A stretch of 42,205 nt of DNA from NCBI GenBank assembly GCA_947508055.1, contig CANNRR010000011.1, forward strand, positions 1-42,205, read 5' to 3'. Both the position numbers and the translations under genes were made by a program. Of this stretch, positions 15,691 to 23,533 are shown one piece after another (the first letter of the stretch is position 1; the number at the start of each line of letters is the position of its first letter). The notes beneath the pieces are model-generated. The model saw only the letters and a list, made by a program, of their open reading frames with translations, made no database searches and was not told the origin of the DNA. The stretch is from Burkholderiales bacterium. Lineage in GTDB: Bacteria; Pseudomonadota; Gammaproteobacteria; Burkholderiales; Burkholderiaceae_C.

Positions 15691-16898
15691 ATGCCGCCAA
15701 CTCCTTGCTTGGCAGCCACTACCGGCAGCCGCAAGCGGACCTGGGTTCCCCCACCATCATTGGGGCCCACGACAAGACTGCCACCGAGTCGCTTGGCACG
15801 ACTCTGCATAATTTCCAACCCAAAATGGTTGGAGGGCGCCAAACCTTTGGCCAGAGTCACAAGCGTTGAAACAGAAGGTTCATCCATGCCCAGACCATCG
15901 TCTTCAATTCGGAACTCCAGTTGCTGACCGTCCCTTGCAATAGAAACAATGGCACGTCGCGCCATAGAATGCTTTGCAATATTGGCCAGTGCTTCCTGAA
16001 TAATGTAGAACACCTGCACTTCCTGTTCATCGTTGAGGTTCAGGCCGTTCGCTGAATTCCTGATTTCCAGCGAGATGCCAACCCGGTCAAAATATCCGTC
16101 CGCAACGCCCTGCAACGCGTGCAACAAACCCAGAGGATCCATCCGTGTGCGGAAATAGGTCATGACTTCGCGCAATTTATCATGCACTTCTCCAACGCCA
16201 TTCTTGACATCGAAAAAATATTTGAGCGAACGTTGGTCATCGTGTGCCAGCATGGCTTCGTTCAGCAGTGGTAGCCGCATTCTGACGTAAGCAAGCGTCT
16301 GCGCAATAGTGTCATGTACCTCGTTGACCATCTCTTGGCGCTCTTTCATCACTGTAACGCGTAATCGCTCACGCTCGATCCTGGCATTGTGCAAAGCCTG
16401 GCCCAACATTTGCCCTATCAGCCGCAACATGGTCTCCATTTGCGGATCAATACTGGCGTTGGAATCAAAAAACAGGTTGTAAATACCCAAAACCTGACCG
16501 CCATGGGGCAATGAAATAGCCAGCACTCGCTGGCACTTTATCCCAAAATACGCGTGATCGGTGTGCTTGCCGCAGGTTTTGACATCCTCCACCCAACCTA
16601 ACACATCGGACCCCGACGCAACGCCACACATACCGCAGTCGCGCGCAACCAGCCGTTCTGAACTTTGTATGTTCGCTGGCAAGCCTTGCTGTGCAACCAA
16701 ACGCATCGACTTGCCGTCATCGGTCAACGTTCGAACTGCGCCCGCCTGCGCACCCGCCATTGCAAGGATGGCAATCAGAAAGCGCTCAAGTAATGGTGCC
16801 AAATCACTGTCGGCCGCTAGCTCTGCGGTCAACCCTGGAACACCAGCGCCCATGTCCATGGGAACTTTGGGCTGAAGTGGGGGGTTTGGGGGTGTCAT
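15687..16898 (-). CDS. soluble NarX-type sensor kinase with cysteine-bearing GAF region
   Basis: A 403-aa histidine kinase. Residues about 30-170 look like a GAF domain. They hold four cysteines: C88, C91 (DCGMC), C109 and C122. The HisKA_3 phospho-acceptor is H195 in NEVHDTIAQTLAYVR. The ATPase part has QEALANIAKHS, DDGLGM and HFGLEIMQSRAKRLGG. There is no signal peptide or membrane helix, so it senses a cytoplasmic cue. The cysteine set suggests a redox, persulfide or Fe-S sensor, by analogy with cysteine-based kinases such as NreB; this is inference. No good ribosome site is seen before ATG 16898; starts at residues 14 or 16 are possible. It diverges from soeA. Confidence 0.9.
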   Translation of the reverse strand: MTPPNPPLQPKVPMDMGAGVPGLTAELAADSDLAPLLERFLIAILAMAGAQAGAVRTLTDDGKSMRLVAQQGLPANIQSSERLVARDCGMCGVASGSDVLGWVEDVKTCGKHTDHAYFGIKCQRVLAISLPHGGQVLGIYNLFFDSNASIDPQMETMLRLIGQMLGQALHNARIERERLRVTVMKERQEMVNEVHDTIAQTLAYVRMRLPLLNEAMLAHDDQRSLKYFFDVKNGVGEVHDKLREVMTYFRTRMDPLGLLHALQGVADGYFDRVGISLEIRNSANGLNLNDEQEVQVFYIIQEALANIAKHSMARRAIVSIARDGQQLEFRIEDDGLGMDEPSVSTLVTLAKGLAPSNHFGLEIMQSRAKRLGGSLVVGPNDGGGTQVRLRLPVVAAKQGVGGI

Positions 16899-16989
16899 GA
16901 TGCGAAAGGGTGAGCACCGATGCTATTACATAATCGACTGCTAATAAATCGTAGAAACCCGGGGGATACGCACCGCGGTTGCGCAGACA

Positions 16990-17005
16990 CTACCCATTTG
17001 GGCTA
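16990..17005. promoter_or_regulatory. candidate NarL-type operator, strong copy, soeA/kinase intergenic region
   Basis: CTACCCATTTGGGCTA is the exact reverse complement of 1169-1184 before dsrA. TACCCAT fits the NarL heptamer TACYYMT, followed after one base by TGGGCTA in the inverted sense. It lies about 98 bases before soeA and 92 before the divergent kinase gene, so it may control both. Confidence 0.55.
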
Positions 17006-17013
17006 CATCAAAT

Positions 17014-17028
17014 TACCCGTGTCGGCTA
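17014..17028. promoter_or_regulatory. candidate NarL-type operator, second copy
   Basis: TACCCGTGTCGGCTA shares both five-base ends (TACCC and GGCTA) with the copy at 16991-17005. The two start 23 bases apart, about two helical turns, so two dimers could bind the same face of the DNA. Confidence 0.5.
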
Positions 17029-17041
17029 TAGACGCATATGG

Positions 17042-17066
17042 GTGCCCCTGCCTCTAATAGGGGCAC
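17042..17066 (+). promoter_or_regulatory. perfect hairpin in the soeA leader
   Basis: GTGCCCCT (17042-17049) and AGGGGCAC (17059-17066) are perfectly complementary with a 9-base loop. It ends 36 bases before soeA. It might be a protein site in DNA or a leader hairpin; there is no T run to make it an intrinsic terminator. Confidence 0.45.
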
Positions 17067-17102
17067 TCTGCACCCGTCCTGCTCGCAAGAAAAACATTAC
17101 GC

Positions 17103-20018
17103 ATGCCCGTCATACCGATTCACGATCCCACCCGCCCCGCCCTGGCCAACGCCGTCGACGAGATGCGCACCACCACCTGCTACATGTGCGCCTGCCGCTG
17201 CGGCATTCGCGTGCATTTGCGCAACGGTGAAGTCCGCTACATCGAGGGCAACCCGGACCACCCTCTCAACCAGGGCGTGATCTGTGCCAAGGGCTCCTCA
17301 GGGATCATGAAACAGTATTCGCCAGCACGGCTCACCAAGCCCCTGCTGCGCAAGACTGGCAGTGAACGTGGTGCCGGTGAATTTAGTGAAATCGAGTGGG
17401 ACCAAGCCTTCTCCATACTGGAAGAGCGGCTGAGAAAAATCCGCGCTACCGACCCCAAGAAGTTCGCCTTATTCACCGGTCGTGACCAGATGCAGGCCCT
17501 GACGGGCCTGTTCGCGCGTCAGTTTGGCACCCCCAACTACGCCGCGCACGGCGGCTTTTGCTCGGTCAATATGGCCGCCGGAATGATCTACACCATCGGT
17601 GGCTCGTTCTGGGAGTTCGGCGGACCGGATCTGGAGCGCGCCAAGCTATTCGTAATGCTGGGCACGGCCGAAGACCATCATTCCAACCCGATGAAGATCG
17701 CCATCAGCAAATTCAAACGCGATGGCGGGCGTTTCATCTCGATCAATCCGGTGCGCACCGGCTACTCTGCCATCGCCGACGAATGGCTGCCGATCAAACC
17801 CGGCACCGACGGCGCGCTCTTGCTGGCCCTGATTCACGAACTGATCGCGCTGGGTCTGTATGACCGAGATTTTCTCGTGCGCTATACCAACTCCGGCCAA
17901 CTGGTCAATATGAATGAGGCAACCGACGAGTTCGGTATGTTCGTACGCACCGAAGTGCCCGAGGAAGAAGGCTGCTTCGACCCGCAGAACAAGCTCTGGT
18001 GGGATCGTGTAAGCAACAAACCGGTCGTGACGCACACCGAGGGCTGCGACCCGTTCCTGCTCGGTGATTTCATGCTCCAAGACGGAACCGCCGTCAAACC
18101 CGCCTTCCAACTGCTCAAGGAACGGGTTGAGGCTTACACCCCCGACTGGGCGGCCGGGATCACCGGCATTCCGGCAGAAGCGATCCGCCGCCTTGCACAT
18201 GAGATGGGTATCACTGCGCGTGACCAGAAAATCGAGTTACCCATTGCCTGGACCGATTCCTGGGGCAAGGAGCATGACACGGTGACCGGCAACCCGGTCG
18301 CCTTCCACGCGATGCGCGGGCTGGCAGCACATTCCAACGGCTTTCACACCACACGCTCGCTGGCCATCCTGATGACGCTGCTGGGCACCATCGACCGCCC
18401 CGGCGGCTTTCGCCACAAGGCACCGTTTCCGCGCCCGATCCCCCCCTGCGCCAAGACGCCAAACACGCCGCTTGCCATTAAGCCCAATTCGCCGCTCGAT
18501 GGGCTGGGACTGGGTTGGCCAGCCGAACCGGATGACCTGTTTGTGGACGATGACGGCAAGCCGGTGCGCATTGACAAGGCCTTCTCGTGGGAGTATCCAC
18601 TTTCGGTACACGGCATGATGCACAACGTCATCACCAATGCCTGGCGCGGTGATCCGTACCCGATCGATACGCTCTTGCTGTTCATGGCGAACATGGCCTG
18701 GAACTCGACCATGAACACGTCGGAAGTGCGCAACATGCTCAACGACAAGCGCGAGGACGGCGAGTACAAGATTCCGTTCCTCGTCGTCTGCGACGCCTTC
18801 CAGTCTGAGACCACCGCCTTTGCCGACCTGGTACTGCCCGACACCACTTATCTGGAGCGCCACGACGTGATGTCAATGCTGGACCGGCCGATATCAGAGT
18901 TCGACGGGCCGGTCGACGCGGTGCGCATCCCGGTGGTACCGCCCACAGGAGACTGCAAGCCGTTCCAGGAGGTACTGATCGAACTTGCCGGTCGCCTCAA
19001 ATTCCCTGCCTTCGTGCGCCCGAGCGGCGAGCGCAAATTCCGAGACTACCCTGACTTCATCATCAACTACGAAACCGAACCCGGTTCCGGCATCGGCTTT
19101 TTATCGGGCTGGCGCGGCAAGGGTGGCGAGAAATTCATGCGCGGCGAGCCCAACCCGCGGCAGTGGGAGATGTACGCACAAAACAACTGCGTCTATCACC
19201 ATAAGCTACCCGCCTCCTACCAATACATGCGCAACTGGAACAAAGGTTACCTTGAATGGTCGCAACGCAACCGGATCCAGCGCTACGCGGAGCCAATCAT
19301 CATTCACCTGTATTCAGAAGTGCTGCAGAAATTCCGCACCGCGGCGCAAGGCAAGGGCATATCGCGCAAGCCACCAGAGCATTTGAGGAAGCGCATCGAG
19401 ACCTACTTTGACCCCCTGCCCTTCTACTACGAGCCGCTGGAATCGCAGCAGACCGACCAGGTGAAATACCCGCTCAACGCGGTGACGCAACGGCCGATGG
19501 CGATGTACCACTCGTGGGATTCTCAGAATGCCTGGTTGCGCCAGATCCACGCGCACAACCATCTGCACTTGAATCCGAACACCGCACGCGCTGCCGGCAT
19601 TGAAGACGGTGGCTGGATGTGGGTCGAGTCGGAATGGGGCAAGGTACGCTGCATGGCGAGCTATTCCGAAGCGGTAGAACCCGGAACGGTCTGGACCTGG
19701 AACGCCATTGGCAAGGCGGCTGGCGCCTGGCATCTGGCGCCCAACGCCAACGAGTCCCAACGTGGCTTCCTGCTCAACCACCTGATCAGCGAGGAACTAC
19801 CTGGCAAGCCGGGCGAAGGCAGCATATCGAATTCCGACCCGGTTACGGGCCAGGCGGCCTGGTACGACGTACGCGTGCGCATCTACAAAGCCGAGGCGGA
19901 CGAGCCGAAGGTTACCTGGCCGCAATTCGCGCCCGTGCCGCCTGCACCTGGCACTGCGGCGACTTTGCCACGCTGGCAGGCATTTTTTGCAGGCCGCGGT
20001 GAGTGGAAAAAATCATGA
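17103..20018 (+). CDS. soeA: sulfite dehydrogenase SoeA, molybdopterin catalytic subunit
   Basis: A 971-aa molybdopterin oxidoreductase of the SoeA type, which oxidises sulfite directly to sulfate in the cytoplasm. The N-terminal [4Fe-4S] motif has C26, C29, C33 and C61. No Tat signal is present, which separates it from periplasmic relatives such as thiosulfate or polysulfide reductases. The length agrees with SoeA. The ribosome site is weak (AAGAAA). soeB and soeC follow, and sat/apr genes come next, which supports the sulfite role. A polysulfide/thiosulfate reductase-like activity cannot be fully excluded from sequence alone. Confidence 0.88.
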   Translation: MPVIPIHDPTRPALANAVDEMRTTTCYMCACRCGIRVHLRNGEVRYIEGNPDHPLNQGVICAKGSSGIMKQYSPARLTKPLLRKTGSERGAGEFSEIEWDQAFSILEERLRKIRATDPKKFALFTGRDQMQALTGLFARQFGTPNYAAHGGFCSVNMAAGMIYTIGGSFWEFGGPDLERAKLFVMLGTAEDHHSNPMKIAISKFKRDGGRFISINPVRTGYSAIADEWLPIKPGTDGALLLALIHELIALGLYDRDFLVRYTNSGQLVNMNEATDEFGMFVRTEVPEEEGCFDPQNKLWWDRVSNKPVVTHTEGCDPFLLGDFMLQDGTAVKPAFQLLKERVEAYTPDWAAGITGIPAEAIRRLAHEMGITARDQKIELPIAWTDSWGKEHDTVTGNPVAFHAMRGLAAHSNGFHTTRSLAILMTLLGTIDRPGGFRHKAPFPRPIPPCAKTPNTPLAIKPNSPLDGLGLGWPAEPDDLFVDDDGKPVRIDKAFSWEYPLSVHGMMHNVITNAWRGDPYPIDTLLLFMANMAWNSTMNTSEVRNMLNDKREDGEYKIPFLVVCDAFQSETTAFADLVLPDTTYLERHDVMSMLDRPISEFDGPVDAVRIPVVPPTGDCKPFQEVLIELAGRLKFPAFVRPSGERKFRDYPDFIINYETEPGSGIGFLSGWRGKGGEKFMRGEPNPRQWEMYAQNNCVYHHKLPASYQYMRNWNKGYLEWSQRNRIQRYAEPIIIHLYSEVLQKFRTAAQGKGISRKPPEHLRKRIETYFDPLPFYYEPLESQQTDQVKYPLNAVTQRPMAMYHSWDSQNAWLRQIHAHNHLHLNPNTARAAGIEDGGWMWVESEWGKVRCMASYSEAVEPGTVWTWNAIGKAAGAWHLAPNANESQRGFLLNHLISEELPGKPGEGSISNSDPVTGQAAWYDVRVRIYKAEADEPKVTWPQFAPVPPAPGTAATLPRWQAFFAGRGEWKKS

Positions 20019-20046
20019 TCCAGCTCGAAAATATGGAGGGTTCGCA

Positions 20047-20778
20047 ATGACACAACTGGCGTTGGTCATCGACCTCAATGTGTGTGTGGGTTGCCACGCC
20101 TGTGTGACCAGCTGCAAGCAGTGGAACACTTCGGGCACCGCCGGGCCACTGGCCGACTTCAATCCCTATGGTGACGACCCGACTGGCACATTTTTCAATC
20201 GCGTGCAGACCTTCGAGATCGGCGAATACCCGAGCACGCAGACGGTGCACTTCCCAAAGTCCTGCCTGCATTGCGAAGACCCGCCCTGCGTACCGGTGTG
20301 CCCTACCGGCGCGAGCTACAAACGCGCCGAAGACGGTATCGTTCTGGTCGACTCCGACAAATGCATCGGCTGCAAATACTGTTCCTGGGCCTGCCCTTAT
20401 GGCGTGCGTGAACTCGACGAGAAAAGCAAGGTGATGACCAAATGCACGTTGTGCGTGGACCGCATCCATGACACCACGCGCCCCGAGCGCGAGCGTAAAC
20501 CTGCGTGTGTGTTGGCCTGTCCGACCAGTGCTCGCCTGTTCGGCGATATTCACGATCCAGAGTCGGTTGTCTCGACCGCCATTCGCGAGAACGCGGGGTA
20601 CGCGTTGATGCCGGAATGGGGGACTCATCCTTCGAACCATTACCTCCCGCGACGCAAGACACCGATGCACATCCACATGGACGAGCTCACCCGCACCGAC
20701 AACCCCTTGAAGATCGACGGCCTGCTACCTAAACCAGCCAAGTCCGAGCCGTCGCTTGACGACGTGATGTCCTGGTAA
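20047..20778 (+). CDS. soeB: sulfite dehydrogenase SoeB, iron-sulfur subunit
   Basis: A 243-aa DmsB/NrfC-like ferredoxin protein with four [4Fe-4S] motifs: CVGCHACVTSC, CLHCEDPPCVPVCP, CIGCKYCSWACP, and CTLC with a later CVLACP. It carries electrons from SoeA to SoeC. ATG 20047 is chosen because GGAGGG lies seven bases upstream; the frame is open 60 bases earlier, inside soeA. No signal peptide is present, matching a complex that faces the cytoplasm. soeC begins 12 bases after its stop. Confidence 0.92.
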   Translation: MTQLALVIDLNVCVGCHACVTSCKQWNTSGTAGPLADFNPYGDDPTGTFFNRVQTFEIGEYPSTQTVHFPKSCLHCEDPPCVPVCPTGASYKRAEDGIVLVDSDKCIGCKYCSWACPYGVRELDEKSKVMTKCTLCVDRIHDTTRPERERKPACVLACPTSARLFGDIHDPESVVSTAIRENAGYALMPEWGTHPSNHYLPRRKTPMHIHMDELTRTDNPLKIDGLLPKPAKSEPSLDDVMSW

Positions 20779-20790
20779 GCCCTGACCACC

Positions 20791-21771
20791 ATGAATCCAG
20801 CATTTTCAGTCATCTTCCTCACCACCCTGATCGGCGCCGCACAGGGGCTGTTTCTAGCCCTGTTCACCGCTCAGTCCTACGCCCTGTTCAATCTGCTGCC
20901 AATGCAAAGTAGCCGGGCCTTCTACGCTGCTGGCGTGCTGATGGTACTGGCCTTGAGCGCACTTGGCCTGTTCAGTTCGCTCTTTCATCTGGGACGTCCC
21001 GAGCGCGCTTGGCGCTCCGCTGCAATGTGGCGCACCTCGTGGCTGTCGCGCGAAGTCATCGTGCTGCCAGCATTCATGGGCGTGGTGTTGCTCTACGGTC
21101 TTGCCCACTTGACGGGGTGGAATCCGGTCGTGTCCACTCTGGCCGATGGGATCCTGATCGACGCCAGCGTGGTTCTGGGCATCCTGGGCACCTTGCTCGC
21201 CTTTGCACTTTTTGTGACCACGGGGATGGTCTATGCCTGTATGCGCTTCATGCAGGAGTGGCACAGCCCGTTGACGGTGATCAATTACATCCTGTTGGGC
21301 GGCGCATCCGGCTTCACGCTGGCAGCGGCCTTCGCAAGCCACAGCGCCCCAGAGCTGGTACGATTTTTCACGCTCTGGGCACTCATCATCACCCTGCTGG
21401 CCTGCGTCAGCCGTAGCGCCTCATTGCTGCGCAATCGGGGCCTGCGTCCAATGTCAACGCTGCAAACCGCCATTGGCATCAAGCACCCTCGCATCACTCA
21501 GAAATCGACAGGCTTTATGGGCGGCTCATTCAACACACGGGAATTTTTCCACGGTCAGTCACGCGCCACCTTGCGGTCGGTCAAGTGGGTGTTTTTAGCC
21601 GCCGTTTTTGCCTTACCCGTGATGCTGCTGGCCACCAGTTTGTGGACAGGTTCACCGGGTGTTCTGGCACTCGCCTTTGTCGTGCAATACCTCGGATTAC
21701 TGGCTGAGCGGTGGTACTTCTTCGCCCAGGCAAACCATCCCCAGAACCTCTACTACCAGGCAGTAGCCTGA
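20791..21771 (+). CDS. soeC: sulfite dehydrogenase SoeC, membrane anchor
   Basis: A 326-aa DmsC/NrfD-type membrane protein with about eight hydrophobic helices (VIFLTTLIGAAQGLFLALF at the N-terminus). It would pass electrons from SoeB to the quinone pool. The segments SLFHLGRPERAWRSAAMWRT and VTTGMVYACMRF match DmsC-like anchors. It closes the soeABC set and is followed after 39 bases by sat, so sulfite oxidation and APS turnover may be co-transcribed. Confidence 0.9.
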   Translation: MNPAFSVIFLTTLIGAAQGLFLALFTAQSYALFNLLPMQSSRAFYAAGVLMVLALSALGLFSSLFHLGRPERAWRSAAMWRTSWLSREVIVLPAFMGVVLLYGLAHLTGWNPVVSTLADGILIDASVVLGILGTLLAFALFVTTGMVYACMRFMQEWHSPLTVINYILLGGASGFTLAAAFASHSAPELVRFFTLWALIITLLACVSRSASLLRNRGLRPMSTLQTAIGIKHPRITQKSTGFMGGSFNTREFFHGQSRATLRSVKWVFLAAVFALPVMLLATSLWTGSPGVLALAFVVQYLGLLAERWYFFAQANHPQNLYYQAVA

Positions 21772-21810
21772 GCCTGCGACGCACATTGAACCAGACAAAG
21801 GACCAGAGCC

Positions 21811-22986
21811 ATGGCTTTAGTTGAACCACACGGCGGCGGCAATTTGTTGCCACTACTACTCGAAGGTGACGCGCTTGCCCGTGAGGTCACGCGCGCAGCC
21901 ACCCTTTCAAAGCTGCGCGTGAGTTCACGCGAAAAAGGCGACCTGATCATGCTGGGCATTGGGGGTTTTACGCCGCTGCAGGGGTTCATGTCGCACGCCG
22001 ACTGGAGCGGTGTGTGCGACGACATGAAACTGGCCAACGGCCTGTTCTGGCCGATTCCCATCACGCTCTCGGCAACGTCAGCAGAAGCCGATGCCATCCA
22101 GACTGGCAGCGAGATCGCCCTCACCGACCCTGACGACGGCACGGTGCTCGCAACCATGCAGGTGACCGAAAAATACGGCATTGACAAGCTGCATGAATGC
22201 TCGAAAGTATTCTGCACCACCGACTGGGAACACCCCGGCGTCAGGCTGGTGATGCGCCAGGGCGATGTCAATCTGGCGGGCCCGGTCAAGGTCCTGTCCA
22301 CCGGCGGATTCCCCGAAAAATACGGTGAACTATTCAAGACCCCCCAACAGACGCGTGCCATGTTCAGCACGCTGGGCTGGTCCAGGATCGCGGCGTTCCA
22401 GACGCGCAACCCGATGCACCGTTCGCACGAGTACCTGGCCAAAGTGGCCATCGAAACCTGCGATGGGGTGCTGATCCATTCGCTGCTAGGCAATCTCAAA
22501 CCGGGCGACATTCCGGCGGACGTACGTGCCGAGGCGATTGGCACCCTGGTTGACCACTACTTCGTCAAGAACACCATCGTGCAGGCCGGCTACCCGCTCG
22601 ACATGCGCTACGCGGGCCCGCGCGAGGCGTTGCTGCACGCGCTGTTCCGCCAAAACTACGGCTGTTCGCACCAGATCGTCGGGCGCGACCATGCCGGCGT
22701 GGGCAGCTATTACGGGCCGTTTGATGCCCACCATATTTTCGACAAGTTGCCCCCAGACGCCCTGCAGACGCAGCCGCTCAAGATCGACGTTGCATTCTGG
22801 TGCTACCAGTGCGGCGGCATGGCCTCAGGGCGAACCTGCCCGCACACCGACGCCGACCGACTACAGGTCTCTGGTACACAGTTGCGCAAATCGCTGTCCG
22901 AAGGATCGGAGGTACCGCCTGAGTTCAGCCGACCCGAAGTGCTCGCCATCCTGCGCAAGTACTACGCCAGTCTCGATGTCAAGTGA
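21811..22986 (+). CDS. sat: dissimilatory ATP sulfurylase
   Basis: A 391-aa Sat-type enzyme; in sulfur oxidisers it runs APS + PPi to ATP + sulfate, giving substrate-level ATP. The nucleotide site is visible in [16 protein letters not shown] and the second conserved stretch in [22 protein letters not shown] cluster of cysteines in [18 protein letters not shown] probably binds zinc, as described in some bacterial Sat enzymes. AAGGA precedes the start. Its place directly before aprBA supports the oxidative role rather than assimilation, which would use CysDN. Confidence 0.95.
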   Translation: MALVEPHGGGNLLPLLLEGDALAREVTRAATLSKLRVSSREKGDLIMLGIGGFTPLQGFMSHADWSGVCDDMKLANGLFWPIPITLSATSAEADAIQTGSEIALTDPDDGTVLATMQVTEKYGIDKLHECSKVFCTTDWEHPGVRLVMRQGDVNLAGPVKVLSTGGFPEKYGELFKTPQQTRAMFSTLGWSRIAAFQTRNPMHRSHEYLAKVAIETCDGVLIHSLLGNLKPGDIPADVRAEAIGTLVDHYFVKNTIVQAGYPLDMRYAGPREALLHALFRQNYGCSHQIVGRDHAGVGSYYGPFDAHHIFDKLPPDALQTQPLKIDVAFWCYQCGGMASGRTCPHTDADRLQVSGTQLRKSLSEGSEVPPEFSRPEVLAILRKYYASLDVK

Positions 22987-23025
22987 ATCCCGTTAACCCA
23001 AAACCCTGAAAAAGGAGATCAAATA

Positions 23026-23502
23026 ATGCCAACCTATGTGAGAACCGACAAATGCGACGGATGCAAGGGTCAGGATAAGACTGCCTGCATGTACATCTGC
23101 CCGCACGATCTGATGGCGCTGGACAAGGATGGTTCGCAAACAGGACACGCGATGAAGGCGTGGAACCAGGAGCCAGAGCAGTGCTGGGAGTGTTATTCCT
23201 GCGTCAAGATCTGTCCACAAAACGCCATCGAAGTGCGCCACTACGCCGACATCGTGCCTTTGGGGGGCTCGGTACAGCCACTGCGCGGCTCAGATTCGAT
23301 CATGTGGACGATCAAATTCCGCAACGGAACGCTGAAACGCTTTAAATTTCCGATTCGTACGACCGCTGAAGGCTCGATCAATCCGTACGGGGGCAAGCCC
23401 ATGCCAAAAGTCGCTGAACTCAGTACCCCGGGCGTATTCACCAAGGAAATGATGGGTGGCTACCGGGCAGGCCGCCCTGACGAACTGATCCGCCGCAAGT
23501 AG
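23026..23502 (+). CDS. aprB: APS reductase beta subunit (iron-sulfur)
   Basis: A 158-aa ferredoxin-like protein with two [4Fe-4S] clusters: CDGCKGQDKTACMYICP and CWECYSCVKICP. The C-terminal tail (VFTKEMMGGYRAGRPDELIRR) wraps around AprA in known structures. AGGAG precedes the start. With AprA it makes APS from sulfite and AMP in oxidisers. The gene is 39 bases after sat and 31 before aprA. Confidence 0.96.
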   Translation: MPTYVRTDKCDGCKGQDKTACMYICPHDLMALDKDGSQTGHAMKAWNQEPEQCWECYSCVKICPQNAIEVRHYADIVPLGGSVQPLRGSDSIMWTIKFRNGTLKRFKFPIRTTAEGSINPYGGKPMPKVAELSTPGVFTKEMMGGYRAGRPDELIRRK

Positions 23503-23533
23503 TCGACCACACAACGTAATTGGAGTGAATAAT

